Assembly (NCBI GenBank): GCA_937868555.1
Contig: CALMNI010000137.1
Span: 1-8,244 of the forward strand
DNA: 8,244 bases
Source of the DNA: an uncultured bacterium
GTDB taxonomy: Bacteria > Patescibacteriota > Patescibacteriia > Patescibacteriales > Patescibacteriaceae
Direction: 5' to 3'
Shown: one piece after another, positions 6,917 through 8,244 of the stretch
Numbering within the stretch: position 1 is the first letter of the stretch
Layout: each line of letters begins with the position of its first letter
Notes under the pieces: generated by a model
Seen by the model: only the letters and a program-made list of their open reading frames with translations
Told to the model about the DNA's origin: nothing
Database searches by the model: none
Made by a program: the position numbers and the translations under genes

Positions 6917-8244
6917 TTAATTTATAATTGGAAAGAAAAATGCGAGATACTTTTGTATTTCGATTAAATTTAGCTTATTATGAGTACGTAATTTTGACTC
7001 CGCATCTATTGAGATAGGGATTTTAAAATAATCTTCCAGGGCGATGATATCCTTTACCTTTTTGCTATTATAGCCCCCTGCTATAGCGATATGGCTTATT
7101 CCTCTTTTGATGATTTCCGCTACCTTACTCTTAATAGCTATAAAGTTCTCGATCGATCCAGTGCCGAAGCTTTCATCTAAAAGTAAGAATACATTATTCA
7201 TTGTTAAATCTTCAAGGAATTTCTGACTTTCTAAAAGTGGATGCTGTTCCTTCCTAATTTGAAAAATAATATGCTTGGCATGCCACGATTGGAGAATCTC
7301 GAGATCAATTTTCGGCAAATTTTCTTTTTTTTGTATGCGAAATTGCAAAGAATAATCGAAGGTTAATAAATTAAGAAAATTCCTTAAATCACGGAAGTAT
7401 TTTCGATGGCCGCTATAGTCAATATGCAGTACAAGATATACACTATTATTTTCTTTAAAATAGCTAGCGAAGTCATTTATTATATGGGTAAACTCGCTGT
7501 CTTCTAACTCACCTTTGTCCGGGAATATGGGTATACCTATAAATATCTTTCGTCCGCGTCCGTTGCTATCAAAAGAATTTATCAAGTCTGCAATCTTAGC
7601 TTGATTGCTGCTGATGTCAGTGCGATATAAGGTAACACCAACATACGGTTCATACGTCGGGGCATAATGAAGAAATTTTTGTTTTTTTGTAGCGACATAA
7701 GCCGAGCTATGGATAGTTTCGGTGATTTCTAAAGGCTGCATTTTCACATGATATCCAATACGTTCTAGAACTAACTTTTTGTATGGATTGTTAGATAAGA
7801 GGATCAATGATGGTTTTTGTTTATTACAAAGCAGTTCAAGAATCTCGATAACATCGGAATATTCACGCATGTCTGGTCCTCCGCTCAAAAGAGTATTAGC
7901 ATCATGGGTATCTATGCCTTCACTCATGAGATTATACGCTTGAATTTTTTTAAAAAGTCCCATATTGCGCCCCTCTTGGCGATGGTATATAAACACCCCA
8001 TTGCCGTGTTTCGCAATTAGTTCCAAAGCTTTTGCTTTTTGTGGCCCGCAGTCGCACGTTAGCGATCCAAATACGTTTCCCGTGAGACATTCAGAATGTA
8101 TTCTTAAGAGCACTTCTTTAGATGTATCTAGAGTAGGGCTGCATAACGCAAGTGGTTCTTGCCCAGGACATTTTTGCCATACGAATATCCTAAAAACACC
8201 GTACCTTGTTGGGATAATAGAAGAAACAATGGGTTGAGTTTTTT
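6917..8244 (-). CDS. ribA: GTP cyclohydrolase II fused to a TrpF-like TIM-barrel domain, N-terminus cut by the window edge
   Basis: The frame is open from the TAA at 6919-6917 to the right edge (441 residues visible). The GTG at 8113 is an internal Val: GTP cyclohydrolase II similarity continues upstream (IPTRYGVF), and comparison with E. coli RibA suggests only a few residues are missing. The N-terminal domain (about 1-190 of the visible protein) keeps the zinc ligands C-x10-CDC (Cys52, Cys63, Cys65), YHRQEGRNMGL (87-97), Tyr103, Asp124, Arg126 and LLSNNP, all at E. coli positions minus two. It should thus convert GTP to the 2,5-diamino-6-ribosylaminopyrimidinone 5'-phosphate. The extra C-terminal domain (about 193-441) resembles phosphoribosylanthranilate isomerase: FDYSLQFRI (like DVVQLHG), LLLDESFGTGS (like LLDxxxGGTG), AIAGGYNSKKV (like LAGGLxPENV), then a final strand-helix. 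TrpF's catalytic KICG cysteine is not seen; the expected strand reads VGVTLYRTD. It converges on murD, 14 bp apart with no terminator visible. RibA confidence is high; the TrpF-like call is by eye. Confidence 0.85.
   Translation of the reverse strand, partial: KTQPIVSSIIPTRYGVFRIFVWQKCPGQEPLALCSPTLDTSKEVLLRIHSECLTGNVFGSLTCDCGPQKAKALELIAKHGNGVFIYHRQEGRNMGLFKKIQAYNLMSEGIDTHDANTLLSGGPDMREYSDVIEILELLCNKQKPSLILLSNNPYKKLVLERIGYHVKMQPLEITETIHSSAYVATKKQKFLHYAPTYEPYVGVTLYRTDISSNQAKIADLINSFDSNGRGRKIFIGIPIFPDKGELEDSEFTHIINDFASYFKENNSVYLVLHIDYSGHRKYFRDLRNFLNLLTFDYSLQFRIQKKENLPKIDLEILQSWHAKHIIFQIRKEQHPLLESQKFLEDLTMNNVFLLLDESFGTGSIENFIAIKSKVAEIIKRGISHIAIAGGYNSKKVKDIIALEDYFKIPISIDAESKLRTHNKLNLIEIQKYLAFFFPIIN

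Noticed and set aside
8111..8113. GTG as the start of the GTP cyclohydrolase II gene
   Set aside because: The frame stays open to the window edge and the upstream residues match the N-terminal part of RibA, so the codon is an internal Val.
7965..8237. Plus-strand 90-residue open frame opposite the RibA fusion
   Set aside because: It lies wholly antisense to a strongly conserved coding region; its composition (CGPQSH, CPGHFCH) is a reading of that gene's complement.
1..8244. TGA recoding as Gly (genetic code 25)
   Set aside because: TGA ends polA exactly at the ATGA overlap and ends the 2184-2678 gene, and conserved Gly positions in PolA and MurD are encoded by GGN.
1..8244. CRISPR array, tRNA, IS element or long direct repeats
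   Set aside because: No regularly spaced repeats, cloverleaf-like segments, transposase-like protein or terminal inverted repeats were found by eye.

Overview
The window looks like a chromosomal piece of an uncultivated bacterium of the Patescibacteria/CPR type. This rests on four observations: A+T-rich, compact gene packing; no Shine-Dalgarno (SD) motif before any visible start; a short T4-endonuclease-V-like repair protein; and divergent but complete PolA and MurD proteins. The taxonomic call is inference from style, since no marker gene for phylogeny is present. TGA is used as a stop (polA and the 2184-2678 gene), so the code is standard rather than the TGA=Gly code of Gracilibacteria/SR1.

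Layout. (1) Positions 1-819 hold the 3' part of a plus-strand gene for a secreted, beta-strand-rich, possibly beta-barrel protein. It is closed by a strong intrinsic terminator at 873-911. (2) An extended -10 promoter (934-942) drives a two-gene unit: an EamA/DMT-family membrane transporter (956-1831) and, 1 bp later, a small pyrimidine-dimer glycosylase-like protein (1833-2171). A hairpin directly after the stop closes it. (3) A minus-strand gene for a small unrecognised membrane protein (2184-2678) ends inside that same hairpin. (4) A 94-bp divergent intergenic region carries a putative minus-strand promoter and a perfect extended -10 (TGGTATAAT) for polA. (5) polA (2773-5586) and murD (5583-6902) overlap by ATGA and are probably one transcript. 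(6) Converging on murD after 14 bp is a minus-strand gene (6917 to the right edge). It encodes a GTP cyclohydrolase II with an intact-looking active site, fused to a roughly 245-residue C-terminal domain that by eye resembles a diverged phosphoribosylanthranilate isomerase (TrpF) TIM barrel.

How the genes relate: PolA and the dimer glycosylase are both DNA-repair proteins but lie in different transcription units. MurD supplies the D-Glu step of peptidoglycan precursor synthesis. The GTP cyclohydrolase II fusion is the most unusual item. Its expected product is a 5-phosphoribosylamine, the same class of compound that TrpF-type enzymes rearrange, so the fusion could be a bifunctional enzyme outside normal riboflavin synthesis (inference). 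No tRNA, rRNA, CRISPR array, IS element or attachment site was seen, and no stretch over 300 bp lacks a gene.
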